From assembly GCA_044361365.1 (NCBI GenBank), contig JBIKIW010000004.1, positions 1-50,739 of the forward strand: a stretch of 50,739 nucleotides of DNA, in the 5' to 3' direction. Below are positions 8,777 through 18,086 of the stretch, piece by piece (the stretch's first letter is position 1; every line of letters starts with the position of its first letter). Made by a program: the position numbers and the translations under genes. The stretch is from JBIKIW01 sp044361365 (GTDB lineage Bacteria; Patescibacteriota; JACMRA01). The notes beneath the pieces are model-generated. The model was not told the origin of the DNA, ran no database searches, and saw only the letters and a list, made by a program, of their open reading frames with translations.

Positions 8777-9511
8777 ATGTCTAAATCAACTATAACAAAG
8801 ATCTCTGGTAGATCTAAAAAGTATTCTAAAAATGCTGCAGTAATCAAAAAATTACTCGAAACCTCACCCACAGGGCTAACCTTAGAAGAAGCTGTAAAAA
8901 CCCTTATTTCATTGGATCAGCCAAATTTTAAAGAAGGTCCAAGTGTAGAACTACATGTTAATCTAAACATTGATTCTACTAAATCAGATCAATTAGTACG
9001 AAACTCTGCTGTTTTACCTCACGGGACTGGAAAGAATGTTGTAGTTGCTGCTTTTGTAACTCCAGATAAAGAAAAAGAAGCCAAGGAGGCGGGTGCAGAA
9101 ATTGTAGGAGGTGATGAGTTGATTGAAATAATCAAAAATAATCAAAAAGTTAACTTTGATAAAGCTGTAGCTGTTCCTGAGATGATGAAAAAATTACCAG
9201 GAATTGCCAGAATATTAGGAGTTGCAGGTGTTATGCCTAACCCAAAAACAGGTACTGTAGGAGATTCTATTGGAGACATTATCAAAACAATAAAAGCTGG
9301 TAAAGTAGATTATAAAAATGATAAAGGTGGAAATTTACATATTGTTTTTGGTAAAATAAATTCCAAATTCACCGAACAAAAATTAGTTGAAAATTTAAAA
9401 GTTGCCATCGAGTCAGTTCAAAAAAGTAAACCAGATGTTATTAAGAAAAAGTTCATACTTTCCCTATCTATCTCTACATCAACAAGTCCCAGTATAAAAA
9501 TCAACTTTTGA
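8777..9511 (+). CDS. rplA: 50S ribosomal protein uL1
   Basis: L1 forms the mobile L1 stalk. Recognised by the central RVLGVAGVMPNPKTGTVG-type loop (here ARILGVAGVMPNPKTGTVG) and the two-domain length of 244. It ends in TGA. Some CPR groups have lost L1, so its presence is informative for placement. The 41-bp gap after rplK carries a short GGGAAATTCCC inverted repeat (8750-8760 region), which might belong to L1 autoregulation, known elsewhere for this operon. Confidence 0.97.
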   Translation: MSKSTITKISGRSKKYSKNAAVIKKLLETSPTGLTLEEAVKTLISLDQPNFKEGPSVELHVNLNIDSTKSDQLVRNSAVLPHGTGKNVVVAAFVTPDKEKEAKEAGAEIVGGDELIEIIKNNQKVNFDKAVAVPEMMKKLPGIARILGVAGVMPNPKTGTVGDSIGDIIKTIKAGKVDYKNDKGGNLHIVFGKINSKFTEQKLVENLKVAIESVQKSKPDVIKKKFILSLSISTSTSPSIKINF

Positions 9512-9558
9512 CATTAATAACTATATAGTATTTATTAAAGCAAAGCCATTAAATTTTT

Positions 9559-11082
9559 ATGATTCCTTCTGATTTTAATATAAAATCTTTTTCTAATAAA
9601 AACAGTGGTGCTAAGCTAGATTATCAGCCAAATTTTGTTCTAGTTAGCAATAAAGGTTCTTTCTTTGGTGATATCATTCCTGTATATAAATCATATAGTG
9701 AACTTTCTACCGTAATTGTTTCATCAATTGATAGCCTTTCACGGTTAGTTTTGCTAAGTAGGGTTTTTATTATTTGCACGGTAAGCTTGCTTCAAGAATT
9801 ATTGCATAATGTAGCTTTTCAAGCATTTATTTTATTGTCCTCTGCTTATCAACAAGCTTCTGCTTTACCCGGTAAATATAACTATATAAAAAATAAAATT
9901 CTGGAAACGACTACTCTATTCTACTCATCAGAATCAAGATTTCTCTGGTGGATTGATATTAAATTAGAAATTAAAAAAGTTTTAACAATAGTTAAAAATA
10001 TTGTTTCCCAGCTTTATACAATTCTAGCCAAGTTTTACTTAGGATCTTTGGTTGGAGTGGTTTTGTTTATAATATCTTTTTCTGCAAATCTCTCTCCTTC
10101 AAGTAGTATTTCTAATGTACTAAACAAAGCTTTAAATAATTATTCAGCGAACACAGCAAGCAGTCTTAACTATAAAGATGTCTCGAGTCTTTCCGTTGTT
10201 TCGCTTTTAAGGCAAGAAGCTAAGAAAGGGAATAGTTTACTTTTTGATAAAATCATTCAATATAAAGTTCAACCAGGAGATACCCCAGAGTTAGTTGCTG
10301 AGATGTATGGATTATCACCAGAAACTGTTATATTTAACAATGAAATAAAAGATTCAGCAAAACTACCAGACACTCTTTATTTGCCCTGGGCAGATGGTTA
10401 TATTTACAAAGCCCCTGCTGACACTAAACCAGAAGATCTAGAAAGAATTTATGGAATCGACAAAACCTTAGTTTATAGCAACAATGAAGATCTATTGAAT
10501 AGAGATACAGGTGCTTTTCCTAAAGACTCACTAATCCTAATACCAACCACTAATTTCACATCTGTTGCAAGTTCAAATCAAAAAGAAACCGATAGAATTG
10601 ATAATTTAAAAAGAGCAGAAGAGCAGAAAAAAGCTCAAGCAGCAATTTCAAATTCTGGTACAGAGACATATTCGGGCAGTTTTTCATCTAATATCCAAGT
10701 AAGCAACCTCGGTTTTATTTGGCCAACAACTGGGGTTATTTCAAGATGTATTCAGCCAAACCACATAGCCTGTGATATTGCAAGCACTCCAGTTGGTTCA
10801 AAACCTACTATTTATGCAGCTCAAGCAGGTGTTGTAAGTGCTGTATATAGATTTAGTGTTCCTGGCTATGGACTAGCTGTAGTTATAGATCATGGAAATG
10901 GGATTAAGACCCTTTATGGTCACATGAGTAGAATAGAAGATGGTATCGTTCCAGGTGTGACTTTATTACAAGGTCAGTCTATTGGTGTAATGGGAGATAC
11001 AGGTTGGGCTACTGGAGTTCACCTTCACTTTGAAGTTATGATCAATGGTGTTAAACAAAATCCGTCGCCTTACTTGCCATAG
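9559..11082 (+). CDS. membrane-anchored LysM/M23 peptidoglycan endopeptidase
   Basis: 507 residues. Hydrophobic segments lie around 65-95 and 158-185. A LysM domain follows at about 232-278 (YKVQPGDTPELVAEMYGLS), then a second degenerate LysM-like stretch, an Ala/Lys/Gln coiled region and a C-terminal M23 domain. Zinc-site motifs are present: HxxxD in HIACDIA (about 403-407) and HLHFE (about 488-492), with YGHMS between. It should cut cross-linked peptidoglycan outside the membrane during growth or division. No zinc ligand appears missing. The long N-terminal region before the LysM is unusual and might be a membrane-associated domain. Confidence 0.93.
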   Translation: MIPSDFNIKSFSNKNSGAKLDYQPNFVLVSNKGSFFGDIIPVYKSYSELSTVIVSSIDSLSRLVLLSRVFIICTVSLLQELLHNVAFQAFILLSSAYQQASALPGKYNYIKNKILETTTLFYSSESRFLWWIDIKLEIKKVLTIVKNIVSQLYTILAKFYLGSLVGVVLFIISFSANLSPSSSISNVLNKALNNYSANTASSLNYKDVSSLSVVSLLRQEAKKGNSLLFDKIIQYKVQPGDTPELVAEMYGLSPETVIFNNEIKDSAKLPDTLYLPWADGYIYKAPADTKPEDLERIYGIDKTLVYSNNEDLLNRDTGAFPKDSLILIPTTNFTSVASSNQKETDRIDNLKRAEEQKKAQAAISNSGTETYSGSFSSNIQVSNLGFIWPTTGVISRCIQPNHIACDIASTPVGSKPTIYAAQAGVVSAVYRFSVPGYGLAVVIDHGNGIKTLYGHMSRIEDGIVPGVTLLQGQSIGVMGDTGWATGVHLHFEVMINGVKQNPSPYLP

Positions 11083-11221
11083 TAGTAGAGACATGCTCGA
11101 TTAACTAGATAAATAAAAAAGAAAGGTTTTAAGTGGGCCGCATTTGAGGTTTTATTATCACTTCTAATTAACTGAAGGAGCGATGCACTTTATAAACAAA
11201 AGGTTGCTACTTCACGATGTG

Positions 11222-11239
11222 CTTAATTTTAAAATTAAG
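11222..11239. repeat. 18-bp perfect palindrome upstream of tsaD
   Basis: CTTAATTTTAAAATTAAG reads the same on both strands. It lies about 100 bp before tsaD in a 258-bp stretch with no gene. It may be an operator, a cruciform site or chance in AT-rich DNA; no T-run follows, so it is not a clear terminator. Confidence 0.4.
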
Positions 11240-11340
11240 ATTGCGGGTTAACTATAGACATAAACTCAATTATTGGCAGTCTTAATATATTCCCATGAAG
11301 TGAATTATCATATTTTAAATTTAAAAACCTTAAATCACCT

Positions 11341-12462
11341 ATGTATTTAGCCATTGAGTCCAGTTGTGATGAAACATCTATAGCCATTTTAGACAAACAA
11401 AAAAAACCTGTACCTGAAGATTTTCTAGTTAAAATACAAGAAATTAAAATCCTCTCAAGTGTAATTTCTTCTCAAATTGAGGTTCATAAGCAATATGGTG
11501 GAGTAATCCCTGAAATTGGAGCCAGAGAACACGCTAAAAATATCTATACAGTTTTTGATGAGACTCTCAAGAAAGGTGGTATAACTAAACAGTTTTTTTT
11601 GGAAAACTTAGAAGGTGTTTTTGTAACCAGTGAGCCAGGACTTTTTTCAGCTTTACAGGTGGGCTTAGAATTTGCTAAAATAATTAAGTTTTGGGTAAGA
11701 GAAAAAACTCAAAAAGAAATTCAGATTAGTCATATTAATCATTTACATGGACATATTAGTAGTTGTTTTTATAATCCGGAATTAACTCCTTTAGAAAATA
11801 ACACATTTCCACACCTGCACTTGCTTGTTAGTGGGGGAAATACTCAATTGATATTACTATCATCTTGGTCAGAAAAAAGCATATTAGGTCAAACCCTAGA
11901 TGATGCAGCTGGCGAGTGTTTAGATAAAGTTGGTAGAATGTTGGGATTTCCATATCCTGGGGGTGTGTGGGTTGCCAAAATAGCCAAAGAAACTAGAGAA
12001 AATTGGTTAAATTTACCGATTGGAATGCAAAAATCCAAAAATTTAGACTTCTCTTACTCTGGGTTAAAAACATCCGTAAGATATTTAGTTCAAAGTCAAA
12101 AATTTGAAAATTGGGTTTTTGAGCAAAAATTATCACAATCAGAATTAGATATTCTGCTGAATATGGGTGGTAGTAAAGAGTCTTCTAGTACAACCTCTAA
12201 TCATCTAGAGTTTATATATAAAGTTTGCGTTTCAACTCAATTTGTAGTAGTAGCCCAACTTATAAATGTTATAAAAAAATCTCTAAAAGAAATTAACCCA
12301 AGATCTATAGGTATTTCAGGTGGTGTTTCGGCTAACTTGTTATTACGAAGCAATATACAGGAGCTTTTTTCGAATAAAGCAGAGATCTTTTTGCCACCAA
12401 AAAATTTAACTGGTGATAACGCAGTAATGATAGGGATTGCAGGGCTTTTAAATATATCCTAA
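11341..12462 (+). CDS. tsaD: tRNA N6-threonylcarbamoyladenosine transferase TsaD
   Basis: ASKHA-fold enzyme that makes t6A37 on ANN-decoding tRNAs together with TsaB, TsaC and TsaE. Signature ESSCDETSIA at residues 5-14, the metal-binding HLHGH near residue 136, VSGGNTQL near residue 163, DDAAGECLDKVGRMLG, PYPGG and the C-terminal GDNAVMIG. 373 residues, slightly longer than usual from a loop around 255-290. Its last 15 bp overlap the convergent gene at 12448. The other Tsa genes are not in the window. Confidence 0.96.
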   Translation: MYLAIESSCDETSIAILDKQKKPVPEDFLVKIQEIKILSSVISSQIEVHKQYGGVIPEIGAREHAKNIYTVFDETLKKGGITKQFFLENLEGVFVTSEPGLFSALQVGLEFAKIIKFWVREKTQKEIQISHINHLHGHISSCFYNPELTPLENNTFPHLHLLVSGGNTQLILLSSWSEKSILGQTLDDAAGECLDKVGRMLGFPYPGGVWVAKIAKETRENWLNLPIGMQKSKNLDFSYSGLKTSVRYLVQSQKFENWVFEQKLSQSELDILLNMGGSKESSSTTSNHLEFIYKVCVSTQFVVVAQLINVIKKSLKEINPRSIGISGGVSANLLLRSNIQELFSNKAEIFLPPKNLTGDNAVMIGIAGLLNIS

Positions 12463-12870
12463 ATAAGTTTGCAGGTTTTTATTAAACCCTTGCAGATTAC
12501 AATTTTCTATAGGATTGTTCTGAAAATATTCTAGAATGAAAGACAAGCACGTCGTAGATTCCTCAACTTTTAAGGATTCTTCAATCAGCTTGATTAACTC
12601 AGCTAAAAGTAAAAAATCTCTAAAATTTTGAGGAATGCATAATTTTTCTGATTTTAAAATACTTTTAACGATCCAATTTTTCCTGGTTTTGACTAATTCC
12701 ATTGTATATACACCCGAAGGGCTAAAAATATTTTTAGATTTAGACTCCAAAGAAGTTGAGAGTTTGACTATTTCAACAGTCTCCTCAGTCAAAACCTTCA
12801 AAAAAGTATACTTTTGGACTTGGTCGGTATAATTTTTCAGGATTAAGGATTTTATAATTCTTTGCTCCAT
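12448..12870 (-). CDS. RecO-like protein, short
   Basis: 140 residues. The N-terminal pattern (start, I-K-S-L-I-L-K-N-Y, then V-L-T-E-E and a G-V-Y-T-M-E-L strand) resembles the OB-fold of RecO. The helical part with FRDFLLLAELIKLIEESL fits the start of the RecO C-terminal domain. The zinc motif and the rest of that domain are absent, so it is either a minimal RecO or an unrelated OB-fold protein. RecO loads RecA at single-stranded gaps. Assignment is tentative. Confidence 0.45.
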   Translation of the reverse strand: MEQRIIKSLILKNYTDQVQKYTFLKVLTEETVEIVKLSTSLESKSKNIFSPSGVYTMELVKTRKNWIVKSILKSEKLCIPQNFRDFLLLAELIKLIEESLKVEESTTCLSFILEYFQNNPIENCNLQGFNKNLQTYLGYI

Positions 12871-12898
12871 GTAAATACATCTAAGTTAAAATCTTTTC

Positions 12899-12927
12899 TT
12901 GACAAGCTGTGATTTCTCCTATACAAA
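12899..12927 (+). promoter_or_regulatory. candidate promoter of the S10/spc ribosomal operon
   Basis: TTGACA at 12899-12904 is followed by TATACA (12920, 15-nt spacer) or TACAAA (12922, 17-nt spacer). A second TTGACT lies at 12934. Leader to rpsJ would be about 30 nt. No other strong candidate was seen before the operon. Confidence 0.45.
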
Positions 12928-12961
12928 ATTAGGTTGACTTTAATCAAATAAATATTACCAG

Positions 12962-13288
12962 ATGTCAGATACCAAAATGAGGGTAAAAATTACCTCTTTC
13001 GACCATAAAGTGCTTGAAGAAGCAGTAAAAAAATTAGTTCAAGTAGTTTTAAAGTCTGGAGGAAATATAATCGGACCTGTTCCTTTAAAAACCAAAAAAA
13101 GAACTTTTGTTTTAAGGAGGTCGCCGTTTATTTACAGTAAGCACGCTGACACTATAGAATCGAGAGAGCACAAAAGATTAATTGATATATACAATGTAAG
13201 CTCTGAAGTTGTTAATAGTCTTTCAACACTTTCACTTCCTGCAGGAGTTGATATTCTTATAGAAACATTAAACAATCAAGCAAAATAA
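12962..13288 (+). CDS. rpsJ: 30S ribosomal protein uS10
   Basis: First gene of the operon. Shows the KITSFDHKVLEEAVKKLV helix, GPVPLKTKKRTFVLRRSPF and the SREHKRLI signature of S10. 108 residues, normal. The ATG is preceded by AT-rich sequence only. Confidence 0.97.
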   Translation: MSDTKMRVKITSFDHKVLEEAVKKLVQVVLKSGGNIIGPVPLKTKKRTFVLRRSPFIYSKHADTIESREHKRLIDIYNVSSEVVNSLSTLSLPAGVDILIETLNNQAK

Positions 13289-13290
13289 AT

Positions 13291-13905
13291 ATGTTCGGAT
13301 TCGTAAAAAAAATTGGAATGACACGTCTATTTTTAGATCAAAAATCTGTTGCAGTTACCGCTGTTCAATTTGAAGATCAAAAAGTGGTTCAGAGAAAAAC
13401 TATTCAAAAAGATGGCTACCAAGCATTTCAAGTCGGCTATGGAAGCAAAAGAAAGAGAAAACAACCAATCTCTGGACATATAAAAAAGCACCTTAAGGAA
13501 GAGGATTATTTCTCTAAAATAAGTGAGTTTAAATCAGATATCCCAGAGGATAAAACAGATTTTACCATTAATGACTTTCAAAAGAATGATAGTGTAACTC
13601 TAGTGGGGATTACTAAAGGTAAAGGTTTTGCAGGCGCTGTAAAAAGATACCACTTTCGAGGTCAACCTAAGTCTCGTGGTCATGACCACGTTAGAGCTGT
13701 AGGATCTATTGGTTCTAGGTGGCCACAAAGAACCCTCCCAGGTAAAAAAATGGCTGGACAAATGGGTAATGAGCAAAGAACTTTGCAAAACTTAGTAATT
13801 GTCGATATAGATGTTGAAAAAAAACTTATTTACATCAAAGGTTCTGTTACTGGTGCAAACAAATCACTCTTAAAAATAGCTAAAACGATTAAACATGTCT
13901 CTTAA
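13291..13905 (+). CDS. rplC: 50S ribosomal protein uL3
   Basis: Begins two bases after rpsJ. Has the N-terminal GFVKKIGMTRLF motif, the GITKGKGFAGAVKRY and GQPKSRGHDHVRAVGSIG stretches that reach toward the peptidyl transferase centre, and GNEQRTLQNL. 204 residues, normal. Its 3' end overlaps rplD by 11 bp. Confidence 0.98.
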   Translation: MFGFVKKIGMTRLFLDQKSVAVTAVQFEDQKVVQRKTIQKDGYQAFQVGYGSKRKRKQPISGHIKKHLKEEDYFSKISEFKSDIPEDKTDFTINDFQKNDSVTLVGITKGKGFAGAVKRYHFRGQPKSRGHDHVRAVGSIGSRWPQRTLPGKKMAGQMGNEQRTLQNLVIVDIDVEKKLIYIKGSVTGANKSLLKIAKTIKHVS

Positions 13906-14524
13906 TTTGAATATACTAAAAAATAATAAAATTTCTACCGTTGAAGCTTTTGACTCTCTCAAAGATTTTGTTGTTAGAGAGGCCTTACTAGCACAAGTTG
14001 TTAGATGCGAGCTTCTTAATTTGAGAGGCGGAAACGCACACACTAAAATCAGATCCGAAGTTAGTGGAGGTGGAAAGAAACCTTGGAAGCAAAAAGGAAC
14101 TGGTAGAGCAAGACACGGTTCATCAAGGTCCCCAATTTGGGTAGGCGGAGGAGTAACTCATGGTCCTAGGAATACTGTTAACTGGCATAGAGATATAAAC
14201 AAATCTTCTAGAGTATCAGCTTTAAAATCAATCGTTAAAGATAGATTAGTTGAAAATAGAATATTTCAAATTGAAGATACAGCAGTTATAAAAACTAAAG
14301 ATGCCCTAGATTGCTTAGATGTGATTTACTCAAAACAGTCAGCTAAAACTAAGCAAACTTTAGTAATTTACAGTGCTGAAGACAAAGAAAATCTAAAAGG
14401 TTTTAATAACACAGGTGTGAACTTTTTGAATGTAAAAAATCTAAAAATATTTAAAATTGTACATTCCAGTGTAGTTATACTAACCCCATCTGCAAAAGAA
14501 TTTTTAGAATCAAGATTAAGTTAA
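13895..14524 (+). CDS. rplD: 50S ribosomal protein uL4
   Basis: Shows the exit-tunnel loop signature GGGKKPWKQKGTGRARHGS and VGGGVTHGP. 209 residues, normal. Starts inside the end of rplC, indicating translational coupling. In proteobacteria L4 represses the S10 operon; no matching leader is visible here. Confidence 0.97.
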   Translation: MSLNLNILKNNKISTVEAFDSLKDFVVREALLAQVVRCELLNLRGGNAHTKIRSEVSGGGKKPWKQKGTGRARHGSSRSPIWVGGGVTHGPRNTVNWHRDINKSSRVSALKSIVKDRLVENRIFQIEDTAVIKTKDALDCLDVIYSKQSAKTKQTLVIYSAEDKENLKGFNNTGVNFLNVKNLKIFKIVHSSVVILTPSAKEFLESRLS

Positions 14525-14528
14525 AAAT

Positions 14529-14858
14529 ATGTCCAAGTTTATTTTATTACAAAGCGAAAAAGCCTACAACTTACAATCTAAGAATACCTACAGTCTCTTA
14601 CTAGTTGATAAAAATACTAAAATCACTCGTACACTAGTTGAATTAAAACTAAGAAAGCTTGAAATAATAGCAGAAAGAGTTAATATTCTAACTTGTCCGG
14701 TAAAATTAAAAAGAAGGGGTAAAAAATTTAATTTAGTAAAAAAGCAAAAAGGAGTAAAGAAAGTCTATATTACTCTAAAAGAAGGGGTAAAATTTGATGA
14801 AGAAAAACTTACCAATTTTAACAGTCAGTTCGACACTGTAATACCAAACACCAAATAA
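14529..14858 (+). CDS. rplW: 50S ribosomal protein uL23
   Basis: 109 residues with SEKAYNLQSKNTYSLLVD at the N-terminus and a basic extended loop, as in L23 at the tunnel exit. The conservation is weak, but position after rplD and the fold pattern support it. Confidence 0.93.
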   Translation: MSKFILLQSEKAYNLQSKNTYSLLLVDKNTKITRTLVELKLRKLEIIAERVNILTCPVKLKRRGKKFNLVKKQKGVKKVYITLKEGVKFDEEKLTNFNSQFDTVIPNTK

Positions 14859-14864
14859 TATAAT

Positions 14865-15146
14865 ATGCCACGATCACTCAAAAAAGGACCATACGTTGAT
14901 CCAAAACTACTTAAAAAAATACAGAAAGCCAAAGCTGAAGGTAAAAATGTAATTGAGAAAACTTGGAGTAGAGCTAGTACAATTATTCCTGAGATGATTG
15001 GATTTACAATTGGGGTTCACAATGGTAAAAGTTTCACACCTGTTCTAGTTAAAGATGATTTAGTGGGTTACAAACTAGGTGAATTTTCCTATTCCACTAG
15101 CTTTAAAAAGCATGGAGGTCAGCAAGCTAAAAAAGCTACTGCTTAA
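14865..15146 (+). CDS. rpsS: 30S ribosomal protein uS19
   Basis: Signature MPRSLKKGPYVDPKLLKKI at the start, then TWSRASTIIPEMIGFTIGVHNGK and a GEFSYSTSFKKHGG tail. 93 residues, normal. It lies before rplB, whereas the usual bacterial order is L23-L2-S19. Confidence 0.98.
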   Translation: MPRSLKKGPYVDPKLLKKIQKAKAEGKNVIEKTWSRASTIIPEMIGFTIGVHNGKSFTPVLVKDDLVGYKLGEFSYSTSFKKHGGQQAKKATA

Positions 15147-15160
15147 AATTAATATAGAAT

Positions 15161-15991
15161 ATGTCAAAAGTAAAATTATACAAACCAACAACCCCGGGAA
15201 GAAGAAAAACTTCGGTTATTGATTACTCAAAGATTCTGACTGGTGACGCCCCTTATAAATCCTTGTTAGTAGGAAAAAGAAAAACTGCCGGTAGAAATGG
15301 AGATGGTAAAATCACAATTAGACACAGGGGAGGGGGAAATAAAAAATTGTACAGAAAAGTAACCTTCAAAAATTATTTTAAAAGTGGTTATAAAGTTGAA
15401 ACAATAGAATACGACCCAAACAGAAGTTCGTTTGTTTCTAGGGTTAGTGATTTAAGAGATGGCAAAAAACACTATATACTACATACAAAAGGTTTAAAAA
15501 AAGGAGAGTTTTATAATCTAAGTTCAGATATTAAAGAGGGTAATACAACAGAGTTAAAAAACCTACCAATTGGTTCGTCAGTTTGCCAAATCGAAATCAA
15601 TCCAGGACAAGGGTCTAAATTGATTCGTTCTGCTGGAGCCTACGCTCAAGTAACTGCAAAAGAAAATGGGTATGTTACATTAAAATTACCATCGGGGGAG
15701 ATAAGAAAATTTTTAGAGACTTGTTATTGTACTATTGGTAGAGTAGGGAATGAAGCTCATGAATTAGTTAGATTAGGCAAAGCAGGTAGAGTTAGAAATA
15801 TGGGAATAAGACCTACCGTTAGAGGTAAAGTAATGAATCCTGTTGATCACCCTCACGGAGGAGGAGAGGCTAGAAACTCAATTGGTATGAAGTATCCTAA
15901 GACACCATGGGGTAAACACGCACTAGGAGTAAAGACACGTAAAAAAAGTAAAAAAAGTAGTAGATTAATAGTTAAACGCCGCAGTAAATAG
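15161..15991 (+). CDS. rplB: 50S ribosomal protein uL2
   Basis: 276 residues, normal. Shows KTAGRNGDGKITIRHRGGG near residue 40, the central GSKLIRSAGAYAQ stretch and the C-terminal MNPVDHPHGGGE loop next to the peptidyl transferase centre with its conserved His. Placed after rpsS, an inverted order compared with the usual operon. Confidence 0.98.
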   Translation: MSKVKLYKPTTPGRRKTSVIDYSKILTGDAPYKSLLVGKRKTAGRNGDGKITIRHRGGGNKKLYRKVTFKNYFKSGYKVETIEYDPNRSSFVSRVSDLRDGKKHYILHTKGLKKGEFYNLSSDIKEGNTTELKNLPIGSSVCQIEINPGQGSKLIRSAGAYAQVTAKENGYVTLKLPSGEIRKFLETCYCTIGRVGNEAHELVRLGKAGRVRNMGIRPTVRGKVMNPVDHPHGGGEARNSIGMKYPKTPWGKHALGVKTRKKSKKSSRLIVKRRSK

Positions 15992-15993
15992 TT

Positions 15994-16356
15994 ATGCCAT
16001 CACAACAACAAATAAATTATACAGCATCCACTGTATTAAAATATAGCCCTAGAAAAGCAAGGCTTATAATAAATGTATTGAGAAGAAAAACTCTTTCAGA
16101 AGCTCTCGAGATCCTTGTTAATCTTAAAAAAGGTCAGACTAAAAAAGTTCAAAATCTTTTAAAATCAGCTTATACAAACCTTGCTCTAACAGAATCAGAT
16201 TTCGATAATTATATCGTTTCTAATATCGTAGCTGAAGAGGCACAAAAATATTATAGAGTTCAACCAAGAGCTAGAGGTTCTGCAGCAAAAATTCGTAGAA
16301 GATTTTCAAGGGTAAAAGTTTTATTAGAGTCTAAAGTTGACAAAAAAGTAAATTAG
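15994..16356 (+). CDS. rplV: 50S ribosomal protein uL22
   Basis: 120 residues with KYSPRKARLIINVLR near residue 16 and the RVQPRARGSAAKIRRR hairpin that lines the exit tunnel. Starts two bases after rplB. Confidence 0.96.
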   Translation: MPSQQQINYTASTVLKYSPRKARLIINVLRRKTLSEALEILVNLKKGQTKKVQNLLKSAYTNLALTESDFDNYIVSNIVAEEAQKYYRVQPRARGSAAKIRRRFSRVKVLLESKVDKKVN

Positions 16357-16372
16357 CAAGCACATTATTATT

Positions 16373-17056
16373 ATGGGATCAAAAATTTCAGTAGATTTAT
16401 TTAGAGCTTACAAAAGGCTAGGAAATGTTAGCAATAACAGTGCAAATCCTAATGACTTGCAAAAATCTGTATGGTACGCTTCAAGCAAGAGCTATTCAAA
16501 AGTTTTATTGCAAGATATCTTTATAAGAAAGTTTATATTTAAAAAATTATCTTCCGCAGGTATTGTACAACTTGTTATAAGAAGGTATTTTAAAAAAACC
16601 GAAATAACTTTATTTGTAACTAAGCCTGGACTCGTTATCGGTAAAGGTGGAAGTTCTATAGATCAACTCAAGCAAGATTTGTTAAAAGAATTTAGCCTCC
16701 CACAAGACCTTAGAATAGATGTTCAAGAATTTAAAGAACCTTACGGATCTGCAGCTGTAATAGCTCAAGAATTAGCAGATGCTTTAGTTAGAAATATTCC
16801 ATACAGAAGACTAGCTAAAGGATACATAGAAAAAATCAAATATGCAGGTGTTCTAGGTGCTAAAATAACTATAAAAGGAAGATTAAATGGTGGTGAAATA
16901 GCAAGAAAAGAAGATTTTGCTCATGGTAGTATTCCAAGACATACAATTGATTCTAGTTTAGACTATTTCCACATTCCGGCTAAAACAAAAGCTGGCATAG
17001 TAGGTATTAAAGTTTGGCTATACAAAGGTGATAAACTAAAGAATTACACATATTAA
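16373..17056 (+). CDS. rpsC: 30S ribosomal protein uS3
   Basis: 227 residues. The KH domain motif VIGKGGSSIDQLK lies near residue 87 and the C-terminal GRLNGGEIARKE and KVWLYKGD motifs are present. The N-terminus is slightly divergent. Normal neighbour of rplV, but it is followed by rpsQ rather than rplP. Confidence 0.97.
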   Translation: MGSKISVDLFRAYKRLGNVSNNSANPNDLQKSVWYASSKSYSKVLLQDIFIRKFIFKKLSSAGIVQLVIRRYFKKTEITLFVTKPGLVIGKGGSSIDQLKQDLLKEFSLPQDLRIDVQEFKEPYGSAAVIAQELADALVRNIPYRRLAKGYIEKIKYAGVLGAKITIKGRLNGGEIARKEDFAHGSIPRHTIDSSLDYFHIPAKTKAGIVGIKVWLYKGDKLKNYTY

Positions 17057-17057
17057 T

Positions 17058-17270
17058 ATGACTGGCGTTGTTACTTCCAATAAAATGAAAGATGCTGTTG
17101 TGGTTACTGTCTACAGTACAAAAACTCATCCTAAATATAAGAGAAAATTTAAATCTCGAAAAAAATATTTTGCTACTTCTAAGTCACCTCTAAATATAGG
17201 TCAAGAAGTAAATATAATATCAATCAAACCCGTATCTAAAAATATACGTTGGAAAATAGAAACCAAATAA
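17058..17270 (+). CDS. rpsQ: 30S ribosomal protein uS17
   Basis: 70 residues. TGVVTSNKMKDAVVVTV and H-P-K-Y-K-R match the S17 OB-fold; it lacks the usual N-terminal extension. The gap after rpsC is a single base, so there is no room for rpmC (uL29), which normally lies nearby. Confidence 0.93.
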   Translation: MTGVVTSNKMKDAVVVTVYSTKTHPKYKRKFKSRKKYFATSKSPLNIGQEVNIISIKPVSKNIRWKIETK

Positions 17271-17279
17271 ATTTAAAAT

Positions 17280-17702
17280 ATGCTCGCTCCAAAAAAAATT
17301 GTTCATAGAAAAGTATTTAATAGATATGGTCAAAAAAGGCACGGACAAAAAATTAGAGGCTCTTACGTGGTCTATGGAGATTATGGTTTAAAAGCTACAA
17401 CCTCTTCATGGCTTACAAGCAGACAAATTGAAGCTGCGAGAAAATCTATAAGTCGTCGCTGTAAAGGTGGTAAAGTTTATATAAGAGTTTTCCCATCCAG
17501 ACCTGTAACAAACAAAGCTCTTGGTACACCTATGGGATCAGGATCAGGATCTATCGAGTATTTCATGTTTTCAGTTAAACCAGGTAGAGTAATTTTTGAA
17601 GTTAGTGGAGTATCTGAAGAAATTACTAGAGAAGCGTTTCGAATAGCATCACACAAACTCCCATTTCAAACCAAATTTGTAACAAGAAACGAATTTATTT
17701 AA
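17280..17702 (+). CDS. rplP: 50S ribosomal protein uL16
   Basis: 140 residues. GDYGLKATTSSWLTSRQIEAAR, KVYIRVFPSRPVT and GTPMGSGSGSIEYF are the L16 signatures near the A-site tRNA elbow. Found after rpsQ, whereas it usually precedes uL29 and uS17. Confidence 0.97.
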   Translation: MLAPKKIVHRKVFNRYGQKRHGQKIRGSYVVYGDYGLKATTSSWLTSRQIEAARKSISRRCKGGKVYIRVFPSRPVTNKALGTPMGSGSGSIEYFMFSVKPGRVIFEVSGVSEEITREAFRIASHKLPFQTKFVTRNEFI

Positions 17703-17709
17703 TAATTTT

Positions 17710-18081
17710 ATGCTTCAAGAACGTTCAAGAATAGAAATAATTGACAACTCAGGCGCTGTTAAAGTAGCTCTGTTTGCAGTCAACGGTAAAAACGGTAGAA
17801 AATATGCTAAAGTAGGCTCTATTGTTAGAGGATCTGTTAAGAAATCTAGCGTAGGCGGCAAAGTTTCTAAGGGGGAAATTGTTTCTGTATTAATAACAGG
17901 TACCAAATATAAAACAAAAAGAAAAGATGGTAGTTCTATTAGATTTTCTGGAAATTACGGTATCATTGTAAATAAAAATAATTCTGAACCGATTGGTACT
18001 CGTGTTTTAGGTCCTATTAGTCGAGAAATCAAAGAATTAGGTTTTAATAAAGTTGTTTCATTGGCACCAGAAGTATTATAA
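17710..18081 (+). CDS. rplN: 50S ribosomal protein uL14
   Basis: 123 residues, with IEIIDNSGAVKV at the start, GSIVRGSVKKSS, and a GTRVLGPISREIKELGFNK tail. Classical L14 of normal length. Confidence 0.97.
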   Translation: MLQERSRIEIIDNSGAVKVALFAVNGKNGRKYAKVGSIVRGSVKKSSVGGKVSKGEIVSVLITGTKYKTKRKDGSSIRFSGNYGIIVNKNNSEPIGTRVLGPISREIKELGFNKVVSLAPEVL

Positions 18082-18086
18082 AATGT

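Noticed and set aside
11083..11340. Possible RNA gene between the M23 and tsaD genes
   Set aside because: No tRNA fold and no SRP RNA or tmRNA core motif could be found; only the 18-bp palindrome is notable.
13600..13788. Antisense frame within rplC
   Set aside because: A shadow of a well conserved ribosomal gene.
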